A DNA stretch of 64,000 bases from Martelella endophytica (lineage in GTDB: Bacteria; Pseudomonadota; Alphaproteobacteria; Rhizobiales; Rhizobiaceae): positions 496,001 through 560,000 of the forward strand of contig NZ_CP010803.1 of assembly GCF_000960975.1 (NCBI RefSeq), in the 5' to 3' direction. Positions 1 through 9,069 of the stretch are shown here, piece after piece; the first letter of the stretch is position 1; each line of letters begins with the position of its first letter. The notes below the pieces were generated by a model that was not told the DNA's origin, searched no databases, and worked only from the letters and a program-made list of their open reading frames with translations. Position numbers and translations under genes: made by a program.

Positions 1-404
1 AGGACCCGCATCTGTTCGCCGGCTCGATCGCCGCCAATATCCGCCTCGGGCGCGAGGGCATCTGTCGCGGCGACATTGCCGAGGCGCTTTCGCTTGCAAG
101 GCTTGGCGCGGCTGCTGAAGCCCATGGCAACCAGCTCGTCGGCGAGAACGGCGCCGGGCTTTCGGGCGGCGAGGGCCTGCGGCTGACGCTTGCGCGCGCC
201 GCCGCAACCCATGGCGCCGGCCTTATTGTCGCCGATGAACCGACGGCGCATCTCGATCACCGGACCGCCGCCGAGATCACCGAGGCGCTGCTTGCCCTTG
301 CCGCCGGCCGCACGCTGATCGTTGCCACGCATGATCCAGTTCTCGCCGGCCGCATGGATCGCGTCATCCGCCTCAACGAACGCTTTTGGGAGGCCGCCCC
401 GTGA
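1..404 (+). CDS. cydD: CydD, C-terminal part of cytochrome bd assembly ABC exporter (5' end outside window)
   Basis: Only the last 133 codons are present, read from base 3. They form the end of an ABC nucleotide-binding domain: an ABC signature written LSGGE rather than LSGGQ, a Walker B stretch LIVADEP and a switch histidine in VATHD. The membrane domain and Walker A lie upstream of the window. The identity rests on position: it overlaps cydC, and cydAB follow. CydD pairs with CydC in the inner membrane to form the exporter needed for a functional bd oxidase, exporting reductant thiols in the classical view. The TGA stop overlaps the cydC GTG, so the two subunits are probably translationally coupled. 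Confidence 0.85.
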   Translation, partial: DPHLFAGSIAANIRLGREGICRGDIAEALSLARLGAAAEAHGNQLVGENGAGLSGGEGLRLTLARAAATHGAGLIVADEPTAHLDHRTAAEITEALLALAAGRTLIVATHDPVLAGRMDRVIRLNERFWEAAP

Positions 405-2101
405 AACCCCGCAGCTTCTCCGCCCTCTTTCCCGTCATTGCCCTGTTCTGGCGCGAGCGCCGTGGCGGGCTGATGGCGGGAGCCGCGCTCTCGGCCTTCA
501 CCGTCCTTGCCGGCATCGCGCTGCTCGGCGTTTCCGGCTGGTTCGTCACGGCGGCCGCGATCGCCGGTCTGACGACGGCGACAGCGCTTGCCTTCGACGT
601 CTTCACGCCTTCTGCCGCCATCCGCTTCCTGGCGCTGTCGCGCACCGCGGGCCGCTATTTCGAGCGGCTGCAGACGCATGACGCGACGCTCAGGGTGCTC
701 GCCGGCCTGCGCGTCAGCCTGTTCCGCGGCTTTGCAGCGCCGGGTGCCGCCCGCGCCCTGGAGCTACGCCCCGCACGGCTGCTGTTCCGGCTGACCGCCG
801 ATGTCGATGCGCTCGATTCGCTTTATCTGAGGGTGCTGGTTCCAGGCTTCGTCGCCATCATCGCCGGTCTTGTCGCGATTGTCGCGCTCGGCGTGCTCTC
901 CTGGCCGCTCGCCTTCGCCGTCGGTGCGGCAATCGTGCTGCCCGGGCTAGCGCTCCCCGCACTTGCTGCCCGCGCGGCCGAAAGGCCGGCACGGCGGCGG
1001 GCGCATGCGCAGGAAGCGCTCAGGGCCCGCACCGTCGATCTCGTTGCCGGCCAGAGCGAGCTGGCGCTTGCTGGCGAGCTTTTCACCCAGCGCCACCGCG
1101 TTAGCGCCGCCGATACACGCGAGCGCGAAGCCGACATTGCGCTGAACCGTATCGAAACCAATACCGGCTTCGGCTTCGACGTCGTTACCGCGCTCATTCT
1201 CGCCGGCGTGCTTTTGGCGGGCGCGGGCCTGGCGGAAGCCGGAACGATCACGGCGCCGCTTGCCGCCCTCGCCCTGCTGCTCGCCTTTGCCGCGCTGGAA
1301 CCCTTCGCCGGCCTCCGCCGCGGCGCGATGGAACTCGGGCGTACGCTGCTCTCGGCCCGCCGTCTGTCGCCGCGGATCAACGCGACGCCCGACACCGCAC
1401 TTCAGCCGGATCAGCCGCAGCCGGGGTTTGCCCTCGCCCTCGAATCGGTGACAATGCGATATGAGGGCCGGGTGGCCAACGCGGTGACCGATCTTTCGCT
1501 TGCCATCCGCACTGGCGAGAAGGTTGCCCTGATTGGGCAGAGCGGCGCCGGAAAGTCTTCGCTGATGGCGCTCTTTGCCGGCGAGGCGGCGCCCGCAAGC
1601 GGCCATGTCGCTGCCCTTGCGACCACGCTGCTGACCCAGCGAACCGAACTCTTCCAGGATACGCTGCGCGCCAACCTGAAGCTTGCCGCGCCGCAGGCGG
1701 GTGACGATGCGCTGATGGCGGCCCTTGATGCCGCCGGCCTCGGCGATACCGTCCGCGGCCTGCCGGCGGGCCTCGATACCGAACTCGGCGAAGGCGGCCT
1801 CGGCCTTTCGGGCGGACAGGCCCGCCGCCTCGCCCTCGCGCGCCTTCTTCTGCGCGACACGCCGATCTGGCTCCTCGACGAGCCGACCGAGGGTCTCGAC
1901 GGAAAGACAGCACGCGATGTCATGACAAAGATCAATGCGAGCGCCGGCAATGACCGTACCTTGCTGATCGCGACACACATCCGGCGGGAGGCAGAAATTG
2001 CCGACCGGCTGGTTGTTATCCATTCGGGGCGGGCGATTTCCGCCGTCGGAAGGGGGGAGCCCGGCTTTGAAGCCGCGCTTGCCGAACTGAGGCCGGACTG
2101 A
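401..2101 (+). CDS. cydC: CydC, thiol/heme-type ABC exporter subunit for cytochrome bd assembly
   Basis: A 566-residue half-transporter. Residues 1-310 are membrane helices. The ATPase half has Walker A GQSGAGKSS near 379, a Q-loop glutamine in LLTQRTELF, signature LSGGQ at 469-473, Walker B WLLDEP near 490 and an IATH switch. I chose GTG at 401 because a GGGAGG ribosome-binding site at 388-393 sits at the right distance and the start overlaps the cydD stop; a TTG lies in frame at 386. The stretch between Walker A and the Q-loop is shorter than in E. coli CydC. The protein works with CydD in the inner membrane and is co-transcribed with the oxidase it matures. Confidence 0.9.
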   Translation: MKPRSFSALFPVIALFWRERRGGLMAGAALSAFTVLAGIALLGVSGWFVTAAAIAGLTTATALAFDVFTPSAAIRFLALSRTAGRYFERLQTHDATLRVLAGLRVSLFRGFAAPGAARALELRPARLLFRLTADVDALDSLYLRVLVPGFVAIIAGLVAIVALGVLSWPLAFAVGAAIVLPGLALPALAARAAERPARRRAHAQEALRARTVDLVAGQSELALAGELFTQRHRVSAADTREREADIALNRIETNTGFGFDVVTALILAGVLLAGAGLAEAGTITAPLAALALLLAFAALEPFAGLRRGAMELGRTLLSARRLSPRINATPDTALQPDQPQPGFALALESVTMRYEGRVANAVTDLSLAIRTGEKVALIGQSGAGKSSLMALFAGEAAPASGHVAALATTLLTQRTELFQDTLRANLKLAAPQAGDDALMAALDAAGLGDTVRGLPAGLDTELGEGGLGLSGGQARRLALARLLLRDTPIWLLDEPTEGLDGKTARDVMTKINASAGNDRTLLIATHIRREAEIADRLVVIHSGRAISAVGRGEPGFEAALAELRPD

Positions 2102-2191
2102 CAGCCGGTTTCCAATAATCAAATGCGGCGTGACCGGTGACGCGGCCGCGCTGATGAAACTGAGACCCGGTTTGAACGCGGGAGAGACGCA

Positions 2192-3787
2192 ATGGAACTG
2201 GACATCGTGGCGCTATCGCGCCTGCAATTTGCTATGACGGCACTTTATCACTTTCTGTTTGTGCCGTTGACGCTTGGCCTTTCCATGATCGTTGCGATCA
2301 TGGAAACGACCTACGTCATGACTGGCCGCAAGATCTGGCGGCAGATGACAAAATTCTGGGGGACGCTGTTCGGCATCAATTTCGTGCTCGGCGTGTCCAC
2401 CGGTCTCGTCATGGAATTCCAGTTCGGCATGAACTGGAGCTACTACAGCCACTATGTCGGCGACATCTTCGGTGCGCCGCTCGCCATCGAAGGGCTGATG
2501 GCCTTCTTCCTGGAAGCCACCTTCGTCGGCCTGTTCTTCTTCGGCTGGGATCGCATGTCGCGGGTTGCCCACCTCGTCACCACCTGGTGCGTGGCCATAG
2601 GCTCCAACCTCTCGGCACTGTGGATCCTGATCGCCAACGGCTGGATGCAGAACCCGGTCGGCTCGTCGTTCAACCCGGTCACGATGCGCATGGAGGTCTC
2701 GAACTTCTTCGAAGTCCTGACCAACCCTGTCGCCCAGGCCAAGTTCGTCCACACGGTTTCCGCAGGCTACGTCACCGCCTCGGTCTTCGTGCTCGGCGTT
2801 GCCGCCTGGTATGTGCTGAAGGGTCGGCATGTCGAACTCGCCAAGCGTTCGATGACGGTTGCCTGTGCCTTCGGCCTGGCTTCGGCTTTGTCTGTGGTCG
2901 TGCTCGGGGATGAAAGCGGCTATCTGACGACCGAACACCAGAAGATGAAGCTCGCTGCGATCGAATCCATGTGGGACACGGAGCCGGCTCCGGCCTCGTT
3001 CACGCTGTTCGGCATTCCAGATGCCAAGGACCGCGAGACCCATTTTGCGGTGAAGATCCCGTGGGTGATGGGCCTGATCGGCACGCGTTCGCTTGATACC
3101 CCGATCCAGGGCATCAACGAGCTTGTCGAACACGGCAAGACCCGGATCGAGAGCGGCATCCAGGCCTATGGAGCGCTGACCAATATCCGCCAGAACCTCG
3201 GCACCGGCACGCCCGACCCCGTCGATCAGGCAACCTTCGAGGAACATGGCGCCGATCTCGGTTACGCCTACCTGCTGAAGCGCTTCATCGACGATCCGAC
3301 TCAGGCAACGCCGGCGCAGATCGAAGAGGCCGCCAACAGCCTGGTACCGCCGGTCGGCACGCTGTTCTGGTCTTTCCGCATCATGGTCGGCTGTGGCTTC
3401 CTGTTCATCGCCGTCATGGCCGTGTTCTTCTACCTGTCGACACGGCGCCGCCTCGACAGCCATCGCTGGCTGCTTCACGTCGCGGTCTGGATCATTCCGC
3501 TGCCGTGGATTGCCGCCGAGTGTGGTTGGATCGTCGCCGAAATCGGCCGTCAGCCGTGGATCATCGAAGGTATCCTGCCGACGGCGCTCGCTGTCTCCAG
3601 CCTCGGTGCCGGAACGCTGCTTCTGACGATCGCCGGCTTTGTCGGGATCTACACCGTCCTCTTCATCGTCGAAATGGGCCTGATGCTCGCCGCGATCCGC
3701 AAGGGTCCGCAGCCTGACAATGGTCCGGATATGCCCGTGCTCGGTTTCTTCCGGGTCAAGGGCGCCGAAGCGACGCCAGCGGAGTAA
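2192..3787 (+). CDS. cydA: Cytochrome bd ubiquinol oxidase subunit I
   Basis: A 531-residue membrane subunit that oxidises quinol at the periplasmic face and carries all three hemes. Visible ligands match E. coli CydA: H20 (YHFLF) for heme b595, H187 (KFVHTVSAG) and M398 (WSFRIMVG) for heme b558, and the GRQPW signature at 452-456. The quinol loop includes K252 and E258 and is long, so this is the E. coli-like long-Q-loop type, not the short cyanide-insensitive type. The start follows GGGAG. It lies 90 bases after cydC and 6 bases before cydB. The high-affinity oxidase supports respiration at low oxygen or under nitric oxide and sulfide stress. No FNR-type site is obvious in the short gap. 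Confidence 0.97.
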   Translation: MELDIVALSRLQFAMTALYHFLFVPLTLGLSMIVAIMETTYVMTGRKIWRQMTKFWGTLFGINFVLGVSTGLVMEFQFGMNWSYYSHYVGDIFGAPLAIEGLMAFFLEATFVGLFFFGWDRMSRVAHLVTTWCVAIGSNLSALWILIANGWMQNPVGSSFNPVTMRMEVSNFFEVLTNPVAQAKFVHTVSAGYVTASVFVLGVAAWYVLKGRHVELAKRSMTVACAFGLASALSVVVLGDESGYLTTEHQKMKLAAIESMWDTEPAPASFTLFGIPDAKDRETHFAVKIPWVMGLIGTRSLDTPIQGINELVEHGKTRIESGIQAYGALTNIRQNLGTGTPDPVDQATFEEHGADLGYAYLLKRFIDDPTQATPAQIEEAANSLVPPVGTLFWSFRIMVGCGFLFIAVMAVFFYLSTRRRLDSHRWLLHVAVWIIPLPWIAAECGWIVAEIGRQPWIIEGILPTALAVSSLGAGTLLLTIAGFVGIYTVLFIVEMGLMLAAIRKGPQPDNGPDMPVLGFFRVKGAEATPAE

Positions 3788-3793
3788 AACATC

Positions 3794-4948
3794 ATGATAT
3801 TGCACGATCTTATCTCCTACGAAGTCCTCCGCGTGATCTGGTGGTTGCTGCTCGGCGTGCTGCTGATCGGCTTCGCCGTCACCGACGGCTTCGATCTCGG
3901 AACCGCCACCCTTCTTCCCTTCGTCGGCCGGAACGACGTCGAGCGGCGTGTCGTGGTCAACACGATCGGACCTGTCTGGGAAGGCAATCAGGTCTGGCTC
4001 GTTCTCGGCGGCGGCGCGATCTTCGCGGCGTGGCCGGCCATCTATGCCGTCTCCTTCTCGGGCTTCTATCTGGCGATGTTCGCGGTTCTGTTCGCGCTCA
4101 TCCTGCGCCCGGTCGGCTTCAAGTACCGTTCCAAGCGTGAAAGCGCCACCTGGCGCACCACCTGGGACTGGCTGCTGTTCGTCGGTGGCTTCGTTCCCTC
4201 GCTGATCTTCGGCGTGGCGCTCGGCAACGTCCTGCAGGGTGTTCCCTTCCGCCTCGACAGCGATCTGAGGATCTTCTACGACGGCTCGTTCTTCGGCCTC
4301 CTGAACCCCTTCGCGATCCTGACCGGCCTTGTATCGGTCGCCATGCTGGTGATGCACGGCGCCTCCTACCTCGCCACCAAGACCGACGGCGTGGTTCAGG
4401 CCCGTGCACGCTCCTACGGCTCGGTTGCGGCGCTCGCCCTCATCGTGCTGTTCGCGCTGGCCGGCGTCTGGCTCTATTACGGTATTGACGGCTACGCCTT
4501 CACCGGCGCCGTCGACGCCGGCGGCCCGTCGAACCCGCTGATGAACGACGTTGCCCGTCAGCAGGGCGCGTGGTTCGTCAACTACGGACGCTATCCGTGG
4601 ATGATGCTGGCGCCGGCACTCGGCTTCCTCGGTGCGCTCGGTGCCTTCATCGGCTTCCGCGGCAAGAAACCCGGCCTCGGCATGATCTCTTCGGGGCTCT
4701 CGGTCTTCGGCATCGTCGCCACGCCCGGCGTCGCGATGTTCCCGTTCCTGCTGCCCTCTTCGACGCAGCCGGCAGCAAGCTTGACGGCCTGGGACGCATC
4801 GTCGAGCCAGCTGACGCTGTTCATCATGCTGGTCTGCGCGCTGATCTTCGTGCCGATCATCCTCGCCTACACGTCGTGGGTCTACCACATCATGTGGGGC
4901 AAGGTGACCAACGAAGACGTCACCAATAAGGACCGTCACGCCTATTGA
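3794..4948 (+). CDS. cydB: Cytochrome bd ubiquinol oxidase subunit II
   Basis: A 384-residue polytopic membrane protein, near the usual CydB length of about 380. It starts with a helix carrying the family signature around WWLLLGVLLIGFAVTDGFDLG and has the conserved GPVWEGNQVWL segment near residue 57. CydB packs against CydA, contributes to the proton path and to stability of the di-heme site, and is required for oxidase activity. It begins 6 bases after the cydA stop, so the two are coupled, and it is followed by cydX. Confidence 0.96.
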   Translation: MILHDLISYEVLRVIWWLLLGVLLIGFAVTDGFDLGTATLLPFVGRNDVERRVVVNTIGPVWEGNQVWLVLGGGAIFAAWPAIYAVSFSGFYLAMFAVLFALILRPVGFKYRSKRESATWRTTWDWLLFVGGFVPSLIFGVALGNVLQGVPFRLDSDLRIFYDGSFFGLLNPFAILTGLVSVAMLVMHGASYLATKTDGVVQARARSYGSVAALALIVLFALAGVWLYYGIDGYAFTGAVDAGGPSNPLMNDVARQQGAWFVNYGRYPWMMLAPALGFLGALGAFIGFRGKKPGLGMISSGLSVFGIVATPGVAMFPFLLPSSTQPAASLTAWDASSSQLTLFIMLVCALIFVPIILAYTSWVYHIMWGKVTNEDVTNKDRHAY

Positions 4949-4956
4949 GCAAAGCC

Positions 4957-4980
4957 GGCGGGCTCGCTTCAGAGCCCGCC
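4957..4980 (+). other. Perfect stem-loop between cydB and cydX
   Basis: GGCGGGCTC at 4957-4965 pairs exactly with GAGCCCGCC at 4972-4980 around a six-base loop. No U-run follows, so it is not a standard terminator. It could partly attenuate read-through into cydX or protect the 3' end of the cydAB message from exonucleases. Function is inferred only. Confidence 0.5.
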
Positions 4981-5003
4981 CCGATCCACGAAAGGAAAAT
5001 TCA

Positions 5004-5129
5004 ATGTGGTATTTCGCCTGGATCCTCGGTCTGCCGCTGGCTGCGCTCTTCGCGGTGCTGAACGCCATGTGGTACGAACTGATGGATGACCGCGCCAAAG
5101 AGCGCGAAGCCCAGACCCGCAAGGTCTGA
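5004..5129 (+). CDS. cydX: CydX, small accessory subunit of cytochrome bd oxidase
   Basis: A 41-residue single-helix membrane protein. It opens with MWYFAWILGLPLA, which is the CydX/YbgT pattern (short N terminus, conserved W and GLPLA-like motif, then an acidic-basic tail ending in TRKV). An AAAGGA ribosome-binding site precedes the ATG. CydX sits in a groove of CydAB and stabilises the hemes. It follows cydB by 55 bases and is closed by a strong terminator, completing a cydDCABX operon. Genes this short are easily missed by automated calling. Confidence 0.93.
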   Translation: MWYFAWILGLPLAALFAVLNAMWYELMDDRAKEREAQTRKV

Positions 5130-5146
5130 GCAAGACCAAGCAGACG

Positions 5147-5180
5147 AAAACCGGCCCGCCGCAAGACGGGCCGGTTTTTT
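5147..5180 (+). terminator. Rho-independent terminator of the cyd operon
   Basis: CCGGCCCG (5151-5158) pairs with CGGGCCGG (5167-5174), followed by six T. The upstream A-run lets it work partly on the other strand for the convergent poxB gene. Confidence 0.9.
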
Positions 5181-5280
5181 GTTGTCACGGGAAATGCGGT
5201 TGCACGGAAGTTCGCGGCACGCTGATTCCGAGCAGCGTCCACGGCTGCTCAGCGATTTGCCGTCTTCCCTGACGACCGCC

Positions 5281-6999
5281 CTACTTCCAGAAATTGCTCC
5301 GCAGCAGCGACACGACTTCCTTGCCCCGGCCGTCGAGCATGGCCCGCGCACCAAACATCGCCGTCGAGGTCACCTGCGAGAATTCGATCTTCGGCGGCAT
5401 CACCAGTTCCATGCGGTTGACCTTGACGTCGAGCAGCGCCGGCCCAGGCGTAGCCAGCCAGGCCTCCATCGCGGGGCCCAGCCCGCCGGCCTCATCGACC
5501 CGGAAGCCGGTAAGGCCACAGGCCTCGGCGAGCTTGGAGAAGTCCGGATTCTTCAGGTTGGTGTAGTGGTCGACCAGCCCCTCGACCCGCTGCTCCATCT
5601 CGACGAAGCCGAGCGAGGAATTGTTGAACACAAGCAGTTTCAGCGGCACGTCTTCCTGGACGAGCGTCAGCAGTTCACCCATCAGCATCGACAGGCCGCC
5701 ATCGCCGCACATCGCGATCACCTGTCGGTCGGGATAGGCAAGCTTGGCCCCGATCGCCTGCGGCAGGGCGCTCGCCATCGTGCCGTGCAGCAGGCTGTTG
5801 AGGAAACGCCGCCGTCCGTTCGCCTTCAGATGCCGCAGCATCCAGACCATCGGCGTGCCGACATCGGAGACGAAGATCGCATCCTGCGCGGCTCGCTCGT
5901 TCAGCATGTTGGCGACGAATTGCGGGTGGATCAGCGTCGGATCTGGTTCGTCGCCGGCCGCGTCGTAACTTTCCAGATCGCTCTTCCATTCGTCGAGGTG
6001 ACGGCGGAGATGCTTGTCGTCGCTCTTCTCCTTGACGAGAGGCAGGAGCGCTTCGAGCGTCGCCTTCGCATCGCCGACGAGCCCCATATGCACGGGCGCG
6101 CGCCGGCCGAGATGGGTTGGGTCGATATCGATCTGAACGATCTTCTTGTCGGGATAGAACTGGGTATAGGCGAAATCGCAGCCGATGGAGATGACCAGGT
6201 CGGCCCGCTCCAGCGCGTTGAGCCCGGCGCGGTTTCCGAGGATACCGTTCATGCCGACATTGAAGGGATTTCCGGGTTCCAGCCATTCCTTGGCCCGCGT
6301 CGTGTGCACCATCGGCGCCTTGAGCTTGCGGCAGAGCGCCACCACGGCCGCCCGGCCTTCCCGCGCGCCGATGCCGGCATAGAGGCTGACCTTGCCGGCC
6401 TCGTCGATCAGCCGGGCAAGTTCCGCAAGCTCGCCATCAGAGGGACGGATGACCGGCTGCGGCCGATAGGTCCGCCAGTCCTGCGCGTCGTCATCGGTTT
6501 CCTGAAACATGTCGCCGCTGACGATGACGACGGCGACGCCACGCTTGTTCAGCGCGGCCTGCGCCGCCGCGGTCACGATCCTGCGCGCCTGGGCGGGATG
6601 GGAGATGTGCTCGCAGAACACCGAGTGCTGCTCGTAGATTTTCTTCTGGTCGACATCCTGGGGGAAATCGAATCCCTTCTCGACGCGATCGACCTCCGAA
6701 GCGATCAGCAGCACCGGCGCGCCGTTGCGATGGCTCTCGTAGATGCCATTGACGAAATGCAGCGAGCCCGGTCCGCAGGTGCCGGCGCAGACCGCCAGCT
6801 CACCGGTCATGTAGGCCTCGCCTCCCGCCGCAAAGGCACCGGCTTCCTCGTGGCGCACATGCACCCATCTGAGATCGGACTCTGCCACGGCATCGGTGAA
6901 ATGATTGATCGTATCGCCTGGAATTCCGTATATGCGCTTTGCCCCGGCCCTTTCGAGCGTGTCGACGACGATTTCGGCTACAGTTCTTGCCATTTTCAA
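5281..6999 (-). CDS. poxB: Pyruvate:quinone oxidoreductase (pyruvate dehydrogenase, quinone; pyruvate oxidase type)
   Basis: A 572-residue thiamine diphosphate enzyme that decarboxylates pyruvate to acetate and CO2 and passes electrons to the quinone pool. The catalytic glutamate lies in RHEEAGAFAAG near residue 51. The ThDP/Mg motif runs from CGDGG (431-435) to NN (459-460). The C terminus keeps the amphipathic segment ending LLRSNFWK that in E. coli PoxB binds membrane lipid. An in-frame ATG two codons downstream (6993) is an alternative start. It is convergent with cydABX, so a quinone-reducing dehydrogenase lies beside a quinol oxidase. Related ThDP enzymes such as acetolactate synthase are longer in other regions; the tail favours PoxB. 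Confidence 0.88.
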   Translation of the reverse strand: MKMARTVAEIVVDTLERAGAKRIYGIPGDTINHFTDAVAESDLRWVHVRHEEAGAFAAGGEAYMTGELAVCAGTCGPGSLHFVNGIYESHRNGAPVLLIASEVDRVEKGFDFPQDVDQKKIYEQHSVFCEHISHPAQARRIVTAAAQAALNKRGVAVVIVSGDMFQETDDDAQDWRTYRPQPVIRPSDGELAELARLIDEAGKVSLYAGIGAREGRAAVVALCRKLKAPMVHTTRAKEWLEPGNPFNVGMNGILGNRAGLNALERADLVISIGCDFAYTQFYPDKKIVQIDIDPTHLGRRAPVHMGLVGDAKATLEALLPLVKEKSDDKHLRRHLDEWKSDLESYDAAGDEPDPTLIHPQFVANMLNERAAQDAIFVSDVGTPMVWMLRHLKANGRRRFLNSLLHGTMASALPQAIGAKLAYPDRQVIAMCGDGGLSMLMGELLTLVQEDVPLKLLVFNNSSLGFVEMEQRVEGLVDHYTNLKNPDFSKLAEACGLTGFRVDEAGGLGPAMEAWLATPGPALLDVKVNRMELVMPPKIEFSQVTSTAMFGARAMLDGRGKEVVSLLRSNFWK

Positions 7000-7267
7000 G
7001 CCACCCCTTGGTTGCTTCTTCTTCGAACGCGTTTTCAGACGTTAGAAGTACAACGCATCAGCTGCGAAAATGAGGCCCGCGCGGCCGGAGAAAATTCAGG
7101 CAGCAGCCCATCACCGGCCGTTCGTAACCGCGGAGATCTCCCAAGCGTATATTGCGCTGCAGCAAAATCACGCCAATCCGGAGAAAATGCGCTCCACTCG
7201 AAATTGCCGGCCCCGATTTGACTTCAATCATACGAATGACAGTGATCAATCGATTTAACGAAGATCA

Positions 7268-7284
7268 GAAACGCTTCGAGTTTC
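7268..7284. promoter_or_regulatory. Inverted repeat upstream of kdgT (candidate operator) in the 318-base poxB-kdgT gap
   Basis: GAAAC (7268-7272) and GTTTC (7280-7284) form a palindrome around seven bases, 34 bases before the kdgT ATG. The GTTTCATT half resembles half-sites described for the IclR-family regulator KdgR in gammaproteobacteria, which control kdgT there. The rest of 7000-7317 is a divergent promoter region with no supported gene. The kdgT ribosome-binding site is CGGGAG at 7305-7310. Confidence 0.4.
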
Positions 7285-7317
7285 ATTTAGGAACGCACCT
7301 TTTTCGGGAGTGCTGCA

Positions 7318-8340
7318 ATGCACATCAAAAGAACAATAGAACGGATCCCGGGCGGCATGATGCTTGTGCCGCTATTGCTGGGAGCCCTGTGCAAGACCTT
7401 CTATCCGGAAGCCGGCGGCTATTTCGGCTCCTTCACCAACGGCCTGATCTCGGGCACCGTCCCGATCCTGGCGGTCTGGTTCTTCTGCATGGGCGCGACG
7501 ATCAGCCTGAAGGCCACCGGCACGGTGCTGCGCAAGTCAGGCAACCTCGTCATCGTCAAGGCGCTCGTCGCCTGGGGCGCCACCGTCCTCGCTGCGCATT
7601 TTCTCCCCATTGGCGGTGTCGAAAAGGGCCTGTTCGCCGGCTTCTCGGCTCTGGCCATCTGCGCGGCCATGGACATGACCAATGGCGGGCTCTATGCCGC
7701 CGTCATGCAGCAGTATGGCTCGAAGGAAGAAGCCGGCGCCTTCGTCCTGATGTCGGTCGAATCGGGGCCGCTGGTCTCGATGTTCGTCCTCGGCTCGGCC
7801 GGTGTCGCCACGTTTGAACCGCAGATCTTTGTCGGCGCCATCCTGCCCTTCCTGATCGGCTTCGCCCTCGGCAATCTCGATCCTGAACTGAAGGAATTCT
7901 TCGGCAAGGCCGTGCAGACGCTGATTCCCTTCTTCGGCTTCGCGCTCGGCAACGGCATCGACCTGCATGTCATCGCCAGCACCGGCCTCAGCGGTCTCCT
8001 GCTTGGCCTTCTGGTCATCATCGTCACCGGCATCCCGCTGATGATCGCCGACAAGTTCATCGGTGGCGGCAATGGCACCGCCGGTATTGCGGCCTCGTCG
8101 ACCGCGGGGGCTGCTGTTGCCAACCCGATGATCATCGCCTCGATGGTCCCGGCCCTCGCCCCGGCAGCCGCTTCGGCAACGGCGCTTGTGGCCACCTCGT
8201 GCCTCGTCACCGCCATCCTGGTTCCCATCCTGACCGGTCTCTGGGCCGGCCGGATGAAGAAGAACCAGCCGACCCTGGCCATGCCCGAAATCGTGCCGCC
8301 AACGACGGCGGAACGGCCGCCGATCGTCCCCGCCGAATAA
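7318..8340 (+). CDS. kdgT: 2-keto-3-deoxygluconate permease
   Basis: A 340-residue integral membrane symporter, co-linear with E. coli KdgT. It shares the [10 protein letters not shown] start, the WFFCMGA segment near residue 60, the [11 protein letters not shown] stretch near 117 and the [19 protein letters not shown] segment. It imports 2-keto-3-deoxy-D-gluconate, an intermediate of pectin and alginate breakdown, with protons. No KDG kinase or aldolase lies nearby, so the rest of the pathway must be elsewhere. The gene is monocistronic, with its own promoter region and a strong terminator. Confidence 0.93.
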   Translation: MHIKRTIERIPGGMMLVPLLLGALCKTFYPEAGGYFGSFTNGLISGTVPILAVWFFCMGATISLKATGTVLRKSGNLVIVKALVAWGATVLAAHFLPIGGVEKGLFAGFSALAICAAMDMTNGGLYAAVMQQYGSKEEAGAFVLMSVESGPLVSMFVLGSAGVATFEPQIFVGAILPFLIGFALGNLDPELKEFFGKAVQTLIPFFGFALGNGIDLHVIASTGLSGLLLGLLVIIVTGIPLMIADKFIGGGNGTAGIAASSTAGAAVANPMIIASMVPALAPAAASATALVATSCLVTAILVPILTGLWAGRMKKNQPTLAMPEIVPPTTAERPPIVPAE

Positions 8341-8365
8341 CGCAGACGAGCCATCGCCCACATAG

Positions 8366-8399
8366 AAACGGCCGCAATCAACGGATTGCGGCCGTTTTC
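8366..8399 (+). terminator. Rho-independent terminator of kdgT
   Basis: A perfect 12-bp stem, ACGGCCGCAATC with GATTGCGGCCGT, around an AACG loop and followed by TTTT. It lies between the convergent kdgT and the secreted TPR gene. Confidence 0.88.
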
Positions 8400-8421
8400 T
8401 CTGCCTCCGGCATGTTGCGGG

Positions 8422-9069
8422 CTAGAGCCGCTCGCCGGCGATTTCGTTTTCCGTTCGGTCGACATAGGAGCTTACGTCCCGGTCGGCGGGATAAAGCTCG
8501 AGATAGCGCCGCCAGACCGCGACGGCGGCCTGCTGACGGCCCGCCTGGTCGAGGATCGTCGCCATCAGGCCGAGCGCACCGATGTCGCGCGGCTCGAGAT
8601 CGAGCGCCGAACGGATGTCATCCATCGCCCGATTGATGTCGCCATGGGTATAGTGGATCACCGCGCGCTTGCGGTAGGCGGCCGGCTCGTCCGGCCTGAG
8701 GGCGATCGCTTCTGAGAGAAAATCGAGCGCGGAGGCGGTGCGGCCGTCATTTTCCGCATCGTCCGACCATTTGATCAGCAGGCTGACAGTGGCGCTCGGC
8801 GAAAGATCCAGCGTATCGTCGATCCGCTTTGCGAAGGCGGCGGCTTCATCGGCATCGCGCGCGCGGCGGAGCTGGCGGAACAGACGGGCAAGCGTATCGC
8901 CATCCTCATTCGGCTGAAGGATGGCCTCGGCTGGCTGCTGGTCCGGCGCGACCGTCTCTCCGGCCGGCGGCAGCAACTCGGGAGTCGGCGCATCGGGGGC
9001 CATCTGCGCCAGGGCAGGCTGGGCGACGAGAGCGGTCGAGATCAGAACGGCGGATATGAAAAAGCGCAT
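8422..9069 (-). CDS. Secreted tetratricopeptide-repeat protein, function unknown
   Basis: A 215-residue protein with a clear signal peptide (MRFFISAVLISTALVAQPALA, cleavage after AQA-like LAQ). A proline/acidic linker follows, then TPR-like helices from about residue 85 to 205 (for example SALDFLSEAIALRPDEPAAY and AMDDIRSALDLEPRD). It is probably a periplasmic scaffold. The ATG lies inside the 3' arm of a strong hairpin and has no Shine-Dalgarno at normal spacing, so expression may be low or structure-controlled. It lies downstream of rpmJ on the same strand. No catalytic motif is visible. Confidence 0.8.
   Translation of the reverse strand: MRFFISAVLISTALVAQPALAQMAPDAPTPELLPPAGETVAPDQQPAEAILQPNEDGDTLARLFRQLRRARDADEAAAFAKRIDDTLDLSPSATVSLLIKWSDDAENDGRTASALDFLSEAIALRPDEPAAYRKRAVIHYTHGDINRAMDDIRSALDLEPRDIGALGLMATILDQAGRQQAAVAVWRRYLELYPADRDVSSYVDRTENEIAGERL

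Noticed and set aside
2213..5242. A 1009-codon open frame on the minus strand across cydAB
   Set aside because: It is the antisense shadow of two well-identified genes in high-GC DNA; its composition is low-complexity (D/E/R/Q-rich) and it has no ribosome-binding site.
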